Shown here: piece by piece, positions 1 to 5,466 of the stretch
How the letters are laid out: each line of letters opens with the position of its first letter
Position numbering within the stretch: position 1 is the stretch's first letter
Assembly: GCA_030609865.1 (NCBI GenBank)
Contig: JAUWSZ010000150.1
Location: forward strand, 1-6,597
Direction of reading: 5' to 3'
Length of the DNA stretch: 6,597 bases
From: a bacterium
GTDB lineage: Bacteria; Desulfobacterota; DSWW01
The notes under the pieces: generated by a model
Told to the model about the DNA's origin: nothing
Databases searched by the model: none
What the model saw: only the letters and a program-made list of their open reading frames with translations
Made by a program: the position numbers and the translations under genes

Positions 1-90
1 GAAGACCTGAACCTCAGGAGGCCCCGCGTCAAACGAGGCAAGAGCCCGGCCGGAACAGATCTCCCGTTCTCCATCCGCCTTCGCAGGGGA

Positions 91-108
91 CCACGGGTTT
101 ACCCGTGG
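91..108. other. Perfect GC-rich hairpin in the upstream leader region
   Basis: CCACGGG and CCCGTGG pair perfectly around a TTTA loop (or eight pairs around TT). The hairpin lies about 20 bases upstream of the -35 of the arsR promoter. No run of T follows on the plus strand and no run of A precedes it, so it is not a typical rho-independent terminator. It could be the 3' structure of a transcript entering from the left, or chance. Bases 1-129 otherwise show a small CCTGA-ACC-TCAGG hairpin (6-18) and no convincing gene. Confidence 0.35.
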
Positions 109-129
109 GGCTCCATCCTGGTATTTCGC

Positions 130-158
130 TTGACAAAGGCATCTACCTGTCTTATATT
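130..158 (+). promoter_or_regulatory. Sigma-70-type promoter of the arsR-permease operon
   Basis: A perfect -35 TTGACA (130-135) is separated by exactly 17 bases from the -10 TATATT (153-158). Transcription would start near 165, inside the palindrome at 162-177, leaving a leader of about 30 bases before the arsR start codon. The local sequence is strongly AT-rich against a GC-rich background. Confidence 0.85.
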
Positions 159-161
159 TGA

Positions 162-177
162 ATATATGCTCATATAT
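162..177. promoter_or_regulatory. Likely ArsR/SmtB-family operator
   Basis: ATATATG-CT-CATATAT is a perfect palindrome with 7-base arms and a 2-base centre. It lies just downstream of the -10, over the expected transcription start. AT-rich imperfect palindromes in this position are the usual binding sites of the SmtB/CadC/ArsR family, and the adjacent gene encodes such a protein. The inference is that apo-repressor binding here blocks RNA polymerase and metal binding releases it. No binding evidence is available. Confidence 0.75.
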
Positions 178-194
178 AGTAAAGTCCGGAGATC

Positions 195-566
195 ATGAAA
201 AACAAAGCCATGCTACTCGAGGAGGACGGTTGCCGGGTCCGTGTCGTACACCTGGATCGCGTGAACCGTGCCCGGAGCGAAGCCATCCCGGAATCAGAGA
301 TGGAGCGCCTGGCACTCACGTTCAAGGTGCTTGGGGATCCGACCCGCCTGAAGATCTTCGTGGCCCTTTCCGGAGGAGAGATGTGCGTCTGCGACCTGGC
401 CGCCTACCTGAGACTCAGCGAGTCTGCCGTATCCCATCAACTCAGGCGTATGCGGGAACAGGCCCTCGTCAAGCCCCGCCGTGAGGGCCAGGTTCTCTAC
501 TACACCTTGAACGACGGGCACGTGGCCGATCTGCTGAGGCTGGGGCTCGAACACGTTAGGGAATGA
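195..566 (+). CDS. ArsR/SmtB-family metal-sensing transcriptional repressor
   Basis: A 123-residue winged-helix repressor, the usual size for the family. The core runs from about residue 36 to 106: LGDPTRLKIF is the conserved entry to the helix-turn-helix, SESAVSHQLRRMRE the recognition helix, and EGQVLYYTLND the beta wing. Both classical metal sites are visible. The alpha-3 site is CVCD (C64, C66, D67), with N-terminal C13 and H19 as possible extra ligands as in CadC. The alpha-5 site is D107, H109, H120, E123, with spacing 2-11-3 identical to SmtB. The ligands suggest Zn, Cd, Pb or similar thiophilic metals rather than one certain metal. The start has GGAG only three bases upstream, a tight spacing; Met6 has no better site. 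It heads the operon with the efflux permease 50 bases downstream, and the palindrome at 162-177 implies autoregulation. Confidence 0.93.
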   Translation: MKNKAMLLEEDGCRVRVVHLDRVNRARSEAIPESEMERLALTFKVLGDPTRLKIFVALSGGEMCVCDLAAYLRLSESAVSHQLRRMREQALVKPRREGQVLYYTLNDGHVADLLRLGLEHVRE

Positions 567-616
567 CCCCTGCCCCGGGAGGGGTTCGGCGCTGAAACAG
601 AAAGGATCTAAATCCC

Positions 617-1846
617 ATGGATTTCATCTTCAAGGTTTTTCTGGCGGCCTGGCACCTACTTCTGGATTCCTCGGTGTACATCCTATTCGGCCTGCTGATC
701 AGCGGGCTCCTGAGGGTATTTCTCAGCCCGCACTCGGTGGCAACACACCTGGGACAGGGCCGTTTTCGCTCCGTGTTCAAGGCGGCCCTGCTGGGAATCC
801 CCCTTCCCCTCTGTTCATGCGGTGTCCTGCCCGCGGCCGCGGGGCTGAGAAAGCAGGGAGCGAACAGGGGGGCTACCGCAGCCTTCCTGATCTCCACACC
901 CGAATCGGGCGTTGACTCCATCGCCATCACGTGGGCCCTGCTGGATCCGATCATGACATTGGCCAGGCCCGTGGCCGCCTTCACCACCGCCGTTGCGGCC
1001 GGAATCTCGGAAAACCTCCTGGGCCCCGGCGAGGACAACGCGATGATCGACCAAGACTTGAGGTGTCCGGTGGACGGTTGCTGCGAGGGCTTAGACTGCC
1101 CGCCCGAAGAGCACGCCCGGCATCACACCTTTTCCGAGAAGATCCTTACAGGACTGAAGTTCGCGATGACGGACGTCTGGGGGGATATCGCCTCCTGGTT
1201 CTTCGTGGGCCTGCTCCTGGCCGGCGTGATCGTTGCACTCGTCCCGGAGGAGATGATGGGCCGTTTTCTCGGGGGTGGGCTCCCGTCCATGCTCCTGATG
1301 CTGGCCGTGGGCATCCCGCTCTACATCTGCGCCACGGCCTCGACCCCGATCGCGGCCGCGCTGATTCTCAAGGGCGTCAGTCCCGGTGCGGCCCTGGTCT
1401 TTCTCCTGGCGGGCCCGGCAACCAACGTAACCTCCCTGACCGTCCTGCTGAGGATACTCGGCAAGAGGGCAACGGCAATCTATCTGACGATGATCGCCCT
1501 GTTCACCGTGCTTTTCGGCCTTGCCGTCGACCAGGTCTACGCGCACCTGGGGATCCAGGCTCGCGCCATGGTGGGTCAGGCCGCGGAGTGGGTCCCGCCC
1601 TGGGCACAATTGCTCGGAGCCCTGGCGCTCCTCGCGCTCTCTGTGAGGCCGGTCTCCCGGAGCCTTCGGGCGAAACTGGGGCGCACGGGTTCTCAGATAG
1701 GCTCGGAAGAAGGGGAACAGGGTATTTCCGTGGGGGCAGGCACGGGAAGCACGGCCTGTGAGTGCTCATCCTGTTCGGATGAGCAGGGATCAGGGATCAG
1801 GGGTCAGTCCCCCATTCCCCCGAGTAGGATCGGGGACAGCCAGTGA
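617..1846 (+). CDS. SO_0444-type Cu/Zn efflux permease (DUF318/ArsP-like)
   Basis: A 409-residue polytopic inner-membrane protein with about eight to ten hydrophobic segments in two halves. Each half carries a related motif: GIPLPLCSCGVLPAAAGLRK around residues 60-79 and GIPLYICATASTPIAAALIL around 232-251. This is the internal duplication typical of the DUF318/ArsP_1 permease family. CSC (66-68), TPESGVDS (94-101) and GPATN (266-270) match the SO_0444 branch, named for Cu/Zn efflux. Between the halves is a soluble Cys/His-rich loop (C150, C155, C156, C161, H166, H169, H170), and the tail has CECSSC (381-386). Both look like metal-handling sites. The last 20 residues come from a heptamer repeat and look added on. 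AGGA lies 10 bases before the start. The ArsR partner supports metal export; arsenical or other metal substrates cannot be excluded. Confidence 0.9.
   Translation: MDFIFKVFLAAWHLLLDSSVYILFGLLISGLLRVFLSPHSVATHLGQGRFRSVFKAALLGIPLPLCSCGVLPAAAGLRKQGANRGATAAFLISTPESGVDSIAITWALLDPIMTLARPVAAFTTAVAAGISENLLGPGEDNAMIDQDLRCPVDGCCEGLDCPPEEHARHHTFSEKILTGLKFAMTDVWGDIASWFFVGLLLAGVIVALVPEEMMGRFLGGGLPSMLLMLAVGIPLYICATASTPIAAALILKGVSPGAALVFLLAGPATNVTSLTVLLRILGKRATAIYLTMIALFTVLFGLAVDQVYAHLGIQARAMVGQAAEWVPPWAQLLGALALLALSVRPVSRSLRAKLGRTGSQIGSEEGEQGISVGAGTGSTACECSSCSDEQGSGIRGQSPIPPSRIGDSQ
1763..1785 (+). other. Perfect hairpin within the permease 3' coding end
   Basis: TGCTCATCC and GGATGAGCA form a 9-base perfect stem around TGTTC. 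The stem encodes most of the C-terminal Cys motif (C383 to Q390) and sits immediately before the CAGGGAT repeat. It may be chance, an mRNA 3' structure, or the former end of the gene before the repeat extended it. Confidence 0.5.
1784..1807 (+). repeat. Heptamer tandem repeat CAGGGAT, about 3.4 copies
   Basis: CAGGGAT, CAGGGAT, CAGGGGT and CAG follow in exact 7-base register. They lie inside the permease reading frame and encode QGSGIRGQ, a low-complexity stretch outside the membrane domain. Because seven is not a multiple of three, gain or loss of one unit would shift the frame of the last residues. Confidence 0.8.
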
Positions 1847-1856
1847 ATTCATTGGC

Positions 1857-1963
1857 TATTAGGTATTAGGTTTCAGGTATTAGCCCACCCCTCTCCCCCA
1901 TGGCGCGCATTCTAACGGCGGGGTGGCTGGGAGCTAATACCTAATACCTAACTGCTAATACCT
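1857..1963. terminator. Inverted heptamer repeats, probable bidirectional terminator
   Basis: The left arm (1857-1884) is four heptads, TATTAGG, TATTAGG, TTTCAGG, TATTAGC. The right arm (1933-1963) is the complementary series GCTAATA, CCTAATA, CCTAACT, GCTAATA, CCTG. AGGTATTAGC (1875-1884) pairs with GCTAATACCT (1933-1942), and CCACCCC (1885-1891) continues the stem with GGGGTGG (1920-1926). TTAGGTATTAGG (1859-1870) can also pair with CCTAATACCTAA (1940-1951) in another register. The structure lies between convergent genes, 10 bases after the permease stop and 5 bases after the stop of the tetR gene. A role as shared transcription terminator is inferred; a clean U-tract is missing. Confidence 0.7.
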
Positions 1964-1968
1964 GTTTA

Positions 1969-2655
1969 TCAAAGAACTTCCGAGTCACCCCCCAATCCCT
2001 TGCCCTCCGGAGGCCGGAACCTATCGAGTGCAGCCTCACAGATCTTGTAGACGACCGCCTCATCACTCTCGGAGAAGCGACTGAGGAAATTTCGGTTGTA
2101 GAGCATCACGGCACCGTGAACCGTGCACCACAGCTCGTCCAGCAGCAGGGAGACCTCTCTCGGGTCGAACGACCCGTGCCGGTCGCTGATCTCCAGAACG
2201 ACCTTCCTGTAGATCTCCCGAATCTTGACGGCAATCTCATAGGCCCTCTGCTTTTCGGTCCGGGCCACCGGCTCCAGGTTCGTCCCCACGTAGTCCTCGA
2301 ACCTGGGCGCCGTGATGCTGAAGAGAAGATCGTAGTCGTTCGGATGATGGAGCCCCAAGTGCAGAAGGGTCTTCATGAAGGCCTCGAGCCGTTGGAAAGG
2401 GTCCTCATGCCGTGCATAGGCTGCCTGGTATTCTTCGTAGGTCCTTTCCGTGATCCGAGTTTGCATGGCCAGGATGAGCTCGTCCTTGTTCGCGAAGTAG
2501 TTGTACAGGTTGGCAGCGGTCATGCCGATCCTCTCGGCCACCTTGTTCATGCTCATCTTGATGTAGCCGTCCTCGTTGAGCACCGTAAGGGCCGTCTCCA
2601 GGATGCCCTGTTTTACGGCATCCACTTCATCGGGTGCGCGTTGCGGCCTGGGCAT
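1969..2655 (-). CDS. TetR/AcrR-family regulator with WHG-like C-terminal domain
   Basis: A 228-residue one-component repressor. Residues 14-62 form the TetR DNA-binding domain: ILETALTVLNEDGY, then the helix-turn-helix MNKVAERIGMTAANLYNYF (36-54), then the canonical ANKDEL. The rest is all-helical ligand domain; WCTVHGAVMLYN (176-187) resembles the W..HG motif of the WHG-type TetR C-terminal family. The ATG has a strong AAGAGGGG ribosome site with good spacing. The gene diverges from glpD across 286 bases containing several palindromes, so its likely targets are its own promoter and the glpD-EthD operon. The ligand is unknown; an acyl-CoA or small hydrophobic compound would suit the family but nothing in the sequence proves it. 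C-terminal residues 214-228 are Gly-rich and probably disordered. Confidence 0.92.
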   Translation of the reverse strand: MPRPQRAPDEVDAVKQGILETALTVLNEDGYIKMSMNKVAERIGMTAANLYNYFANKDELILAMQTRITERTYEEYQAAYARHEDPFQRLEAFMKTLLHLGLHHPNDYDLLFSITAPRFEDYVGTNLEPVARTEKQRAYEIAVKIREIYRKVVLEISDRHGSFDPREVSLLLDELWCTVHGAVMLYNRNFLSRFSESDEAVVYKICEAALDRFRPPEGKGLGGDSEVL

Positions 2656-2682
2656 TTTCCCCTCTTGTTCGTGGAATTCAAT

Positions 2683-2697
2683 GATCCTTGCAGGATC
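2683..2697. promoter_or_regulatory. Short palindrome upstream of tetR
   Basis: GATCCT-TGC-AGGATC is a perfect 6-3-6 palindrome starting 28 bases upstream of the tetR start codon, within its expected leader or promoter. It could be an autoregulatory operator or a leader hairpin. It does not share its sequence with the palindromes near glpD, which lowers confidence that one protein binds all of them. Confidence 0.4.
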
Positions 2698-2706
2698 TGC
2701 TATGGG

Positions 2707-2741
2707 AGTTTACCCAGACCCGTCGGATGAGGTCAAACCTC
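2707..2741 (-). promoter_or_regulatory. Candidate tetR promoter with overlapping palindrome
   Basis: Read on the minus strand, TTGACC (2731-2736) is followed after 18 bases by TAAACT (2707-2712), a moderate match to a sigma-70 promoter. The -35 is embedded in the palindrome GAGGT-CAA-ACCTC (2729-2741, plus strand). The -10 is weak, so the start site could be elsewhere. Confidence 0.35.
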
Positions 2742-2781
2742 TTTTCCGCGAGTCCGGGGACGAATCGGACGAGCGTAATTA

Positions 2782-2833
2782 CTCGAATTTGAATCAGATC
2801 CTTCCACAAAACGCTTGACATCTCGAATTGAAT
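2782..2833 (+). repeat. Direct repeat CTCGAATT(T)GAAT flanking the glpD -35
   Basis: CTCGAATTTGAAT (2782-2794) recurs as CTCGAATTGAAT (2822-2833), differing by one T. The copies are 40 bases apart, close to four helical turns. One lies upstream of the -35 and one inside the promoter spacer, so the same protein could occupy the same face of the DNA at both. Confidence 0.55.
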
Positions 2834-2842
2834 GGTGATAAT
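2815..2842 (+). promoter_or_regulatory. Sigma-70-type promoter of the glpD-EthD operon
   Basis: TTGACA (2815-2820) and GATAAT (2837-2842) are separated by 16 bases. Transcription would start near 2849-2851, giving a leader of about 90 bases. The -10 overlaps the left arm of an AT-only palindrome, so a bound repressor would exclude RNA polymerase. Confidence 0.8.
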
Positions 2843-2859
2843 TTAATTGTATTAAATTA
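2839..2859. promoter_or_regulatory. 21-base AT-rich palindrome over the glpD start site, probable operator
   Basis: TAATTTAAT-TGT-ATTAAATTA is perfect over 9-base arms with a 3-base centre. Only one G interrupts the A/T. It covers the 3' part of the -10 and the expected transcription start. This is the best positioned candidate site for the divergent TetR protein, though an AT-binding global regulator is possible. Confidence 0.6.
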
Positions 2860-2862
2860 ATA

Positions 2863-2886
2863 TGACTCATTCAATGCCTTGAGTCA
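2863..2886. promoter_or_regulatory. TGACTCA-N10-TGAGTCA inverted repeat, candidate TetR operator
   Basis: Perfect 7-base arms are separated by 10 bases, a 24-base site of the size TetR dimers often use, just downstream of the inferred transcription start. Its interior ATTCAAT (2869-2875) is the reverse complement of ATTGAAT (2827-2833) within the promoter spacer. Confidence 0.5.
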
Positions 2887-2941
2887 ACTCGTCCGAAAGA
2901 GGTTCCATGGAGTCCAACCCATGCGTTGATAGGAAAGGGCC

Positions 2942-4567
2942 ATGCAGAACAGCCAAGAATCACTCGACCTTCGGAACAGGCAAACGAGCTTCGCCGCTCT
3001 TCGGGATGGGAGCTTCGACGTTCTGGTCATAGGCGCAGGAATCACAGGATGCGGTGTCGCGCGAGACGCCGCCATGCGGGGACTGGAGGTGGCCCTGGTG
3101 GATGCAAGCGACATCGGCGCAGGCACGTCGAGCCGGTCCTCCAAGCTGATACACGGTGGGCTCAGGTATCTGGCCATGGGGGACCTCTTCGTCGTCCGCG
3201 AGGCGGCCATCGAGAGACGCACCCTTCGAAAGATCGCGCCCCATCTGGCAGCCACCATGCCCGTGGTCATCCCCGTACGGGGGAAGCTGGAGCTCGCCAA
3301 GATGCGGACAGGCATGTGGACCTACGAGAAGCTGGGCGACGTGGAGCCCCATGAGCGGCACGAGGTTTGGGATGTGAGCCGCCTACGACAGGAGGAACCT
3401 CGCGTTGTGACCAAGGTCGTTACCGGAGCCGTGGTATACCCGGAGTACGTAACCGACGACGCCCGCCTGACCCTGGCAAACGCCCGGAGCGCGGTGGGGC
3501 ACGGCGCGCGGGTCGTCACCTATGCGTCCGTTGTCAGAATAATCGAGGCCGACGGCCGGGTGGTGGGGACCGTCGTTCGAGGCACACTTCCCGGCGAGAG
3601 CGAAGAGGTGGAGATTCGTGCCCGGGTCGTCGTGAACGCGGCCGGCCCCTGGGTAGACGCGGTCCGCCTCCTGGAGAACCGGAAGGCGGGGCGGAAGCTG
3701 CAGCTCACCAAGGGCATTCACCTCGTCGTGCCGCACGCTCGCCTTCCCATCCGTCACGCAATCGTAATGTCGACCCCGGACCGGCGATCGATCTTTGCCG
3801 TGCCGCGAGAAAATTTCGTCTACATCGGAACCACGGACACCTTCTTCGAGACACCGGAATACTGGCCGGAGATCACGAGAGAAGACGTGGATTACCTCCT
3901 CGACACCGTGAACCGGGCCTTCGGCGTGGAGCCCATCACGGACGAAGACATCCTTGCAGCCTGGTCGGGCCTGCGGCCGGTATTGTGGGCCGAGGGAAAG
4001 AAGCCTTCCGAAATCTCGCGGCGCCACGAGATCATGGAGGGCCCAGGAGGCATGCTCACCGTGGCAGGCGGCAAGCTGACCAGCTACCGATCCATGGCCG
4101 AACGGGTGGTGGACCTCTGTGAGAAAAAACTGGGCCGGGACCCCACTCCGGCGACCACGTCGGAAGAGCCCCTGCCGGGGGGCGACTTCTCCGGGACCTT
4201 CGAAGAGCTTAGCTCCTTTTTCGAGGCCCAGGGCCTCGTCCCTGAAGAGGCGGACAGGGCGATTCGCCTGTACGGAAAAGAGGCATTCTCCGTATTCGCT
4301 GAGCAGAAGGGCGTGGCCGCCGAGGTCCAGCAGGCAGTCTTGAACGAGGGAGCGCTGACCCTGGAGGACTACTGGTTCCGGCGAAGCGGCCGGGCCCGTT
4401 TCGGCACGGAGGCAGGCCTTTCCGACCTGGAAGCGGCGGCGGAGCACATGGGAGAGTGGCTCGGCTGGTCGGCCGCGGAAAAAGAGCGGCAGACTGAAGA
4501 TTGCCGAAGCAAGCGTGAGTTCGAGATGAGTTGTTTTCAGCCGTTGCAGAAGGCAGCCCACTCATGA
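2942..4567 (+). CDS. glpD: FAD-dependent glycerol-3-phosphate dehydrogenase (GlpD-like)
   Basis: A complete 541-residue flavoprotein. GlpD oxidises sn-glycerol 3-phosphate to dihydroxyacetone phosphate at the membrane face and passes electrons to quinone. The FAD motif is VIGAGITGCGVARDAAMRG (29-47), continuing into the first family signature; GTSSRSSKLIHGGLRYL (61-77) is also typical. GLRPVLW (343-349), ISRRHEI (358-364) and GGKLTSYRSMA (376-386) carry the Arg and Lys residues expected around the phosphate of the substrate, by comparison with E. coli GlpD. Residues 400-520 form the C-terminal helical cap; the protein is about 40 residues longer than E. coli GlpD. AGGA sits 7 bases before the ATG. 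It is first in an operon with an EthD-domain gene 22 bases downstream and lies divergent from tetR. No glpK or glpF is present, so a paralog acting on another alpha-hydroxy phosphate or in lipid turnover is possible. Confidence 0.9.
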   Translation: MQNSQESLDLRNRQTSFAALRDGSFDVLVIGAGITGCGVARDAAMRGLEVALVDASDIGAGTSSRSSKLIHGGLRYLAMGDLFVVREAAIERRTLRKIAPHLAATMPVVIPVRGKLELAKMRTGMWTYEKLGDVEPHERHEVWDVSRLRQEEPRVVTKVVTGAVVYPEYVTDDARLTLANARSAVGHGARVVTYASVVRIIEADGRVVGTVVRGTLPGESEEVEIRARVVVNAAGPWVDAVRLLENRKAGRKLQLTKGIHLVVPHARLPIRHAIVMSTPDRRSIFAVPRENFVYIGTTDTFFETPEYWPEITREDVDYLLDTVNRAFGVEPITDEDILAAWSGLRPVLWAEGKKPSEISRRHEIMEGPGGMLTVAGGKLTSYRSMAERVVDLCEKKLGRDPTPATTSEEPLPGGDFSGTFEELSSFFEAQGLVPEEADRAIRLYGKEAFSVFAEQKGVAAEVQQAVLNEGALTLEDYWFRRSGRARFGTEAGLSDLEAAAEHMGEWLGWSAAEKERQTEDCRSKREFEMSCFQPLQKAAHS

Positions 4568-4589
4568 GTTGGAAGAAAAGGGGGGCCAC

Positions 4590-5405
4590 ATGATCAGGCT
4601 AAATTACTTTCTTCGCCGACTTCCCAATCTGTCGCTCGAGGCGTTCCAGGAGTACTGGCTCGAAAAACATGCGGTCCTCCTGACGAAGCATGCCTCTGCG
4701 CTTCGAGTACGTCGCTACGTGCAGGCCCACGCCTTGCCGGACGATCCGCTCGGTGAAATGATGCAACAGATCTACGGCACCGGCGGGGAACCTTACGACG
4801 GTGTAGCCGAATTGTGGTGGAAGAGCCCGCAGGATCTGGCGGAAGCGCTAGGAACATCCGAGGGGCAGCAAGGGGCGGCAGAGCTCCTCGAGGACGAGCG
4901 CCGCTTCGTGGATTTCTCTCGATCCTCCCTTTGGTTCGGCGTGGACATGCCCCAGATCAATCCCCCGGGAGAAATCGTTGCCAGGGAAGGCAGCACGATC
5001 GTGAAGGGCTACTACGTAGGGCGCATTGTCCCGCACCTTTCCGAGGAACAAGCAAAATTCCACTGGCTCACGTGTCATGGCCCGCTTGCGCGGCAGTATG
5101 ACCAGTTCCTGCCCTATCAGCGGTACATACAGGTGCGCGCCGTCGAGGAGCCGCTTGCCGAAGAGTTGAGAGCCGCCCGCGGGGGCATGGAGGTATTCCC
5201 CACCATCGGCAACGCGGAGGTCTGGGTCGATCGCAGGGAGCTTGGTTCAGCCGCAGGGCCGGAAGTGGACGAGGCGTTCCGGTTGCTCGTTGAAGACATC
5301 AGTTACTTTGTCGATGTCCCGCGTTCAACGGTATTCGTGGCGAAAGAACACGTCATCGTGGACAAGAAGATCATCGTACCGCCCCTGCCCAAGCCTGCCT
5401 GTTAG
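4590..5405 (+). CDS. Tandem EthD-domain protein
   Basis: A 271-residue soluble protein made of two EthD-like alpha/beta barrel units. Unit 1 (about 1-118) begins IRLNYFLRRLPNLSLEAF and has W23, H27 and RRYVQ (41-45). Unit 2 (about 136-250) repeats the plan with VKGYYVGRIVPHLSEEQA, W159, H163 and QRYIQ (177-181). Each ends with a matching aromatic strand (DFSRSSLWF; DVPRSTVFV). EthD-type dimeric barrels normally assemble from two chains; here one chain supplies both. Catalytic role unknown: relatives accompany oxidation of ethers, hydrocarbons and polyketides, often without a proven reaction. The frame opens at a TTG at 4569, but the ATG at 4590 is chosen because AAAAGGGGGG lies just before it. 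It follows glpD by 22 bases and is surely cotranscribed. The last residue is Cys. Confidence 0.85.
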   Translation: MIRLNYFLRRLPNLSLEAFQEYWLEKHAVLLTKHASALRVRRYVQAHALPDDPLGEMMQQIYGTGGEPYDGVAELWWKSPQDLAEALGTSEGQQGAAELLEDERRFVDFSRSSLWFGVDMPQINPPGEIVAREGSTIVKGYYVGRIVPHLSEEQAKFHWLTCHGPLARQYDQFLPYQRYIQVRAVEEPLAEELRAARGGMEVFPTIGNAEVWVDRRELGSAAGPEVDEAFRLLVEDISYFVDVPRSTVFVAKEHVIVDKKIIVPPLPKPAC

Positions 5406-5419
5406 GCAAACAACGTGAC

Positions 5420-5433
5420 TGTCCAATGTCCAA
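5420..5433. repeat. Two tandem copies of heptamer TGTCCAA
   Basis: TGTCCAA is repeated exactly twice, 15 bases after the EthD-gene stop and in the 61-base gap between convergent genes. Two copies of seven bases could be chance, but two other heptamer arrays occur at gene ends in the window. No terminator hairpin is evident in this gap. Confidence 0.5.
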
Positions 5434-5466
5434 ACTTGATCCCCTTTGAGACGCCCCAATCTTAAA

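Noticed and set aside
1..197. Open frame from the left edge running through the arsR promoter
   Set aside because: It reads through a strong promoter, operator and AT-rich island and gives an Arg-rich composition with no recognisable motif; it is probably a chance frame in GC-rich DNA.
566..585. ACCCCT/AGGGGT hairpin between arsR and the permease
   Set aside because: Six pairs only, no U-tract, and it lies in a 50-base intra-operon gap; a terminator or attenuator cannot be supported.
931..1761. Long plus-strand frame overlapping the permease
   Set aside because: It is an alternate frame of a clear membrane-protein gene, with Arg/Gly/Pro-rich composition and no ribosome site.
1857..1963. Insertion sequence or miniature transposable element in the convergent gap
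   Set aside because: There is an inverted repeat, but it consists of heptamer units pairing as a hairpin, without target-site duplication or a transposase remnant.
3383..4561. Long minus-strand open frame opposite glpD
   Set aside because: It is antisense to a gene with full GlpD signatures; long antisense frames are expected in GC-rich coding DNA and it has no family motif.
4569..4589. TTG start for the EthD protein seven codons upstream
   Set aside because: The strong purine-rich ribosome site lies between the TTG and the ATG at 4590, and family homology begins at the MIRLNYF of the ATG start.
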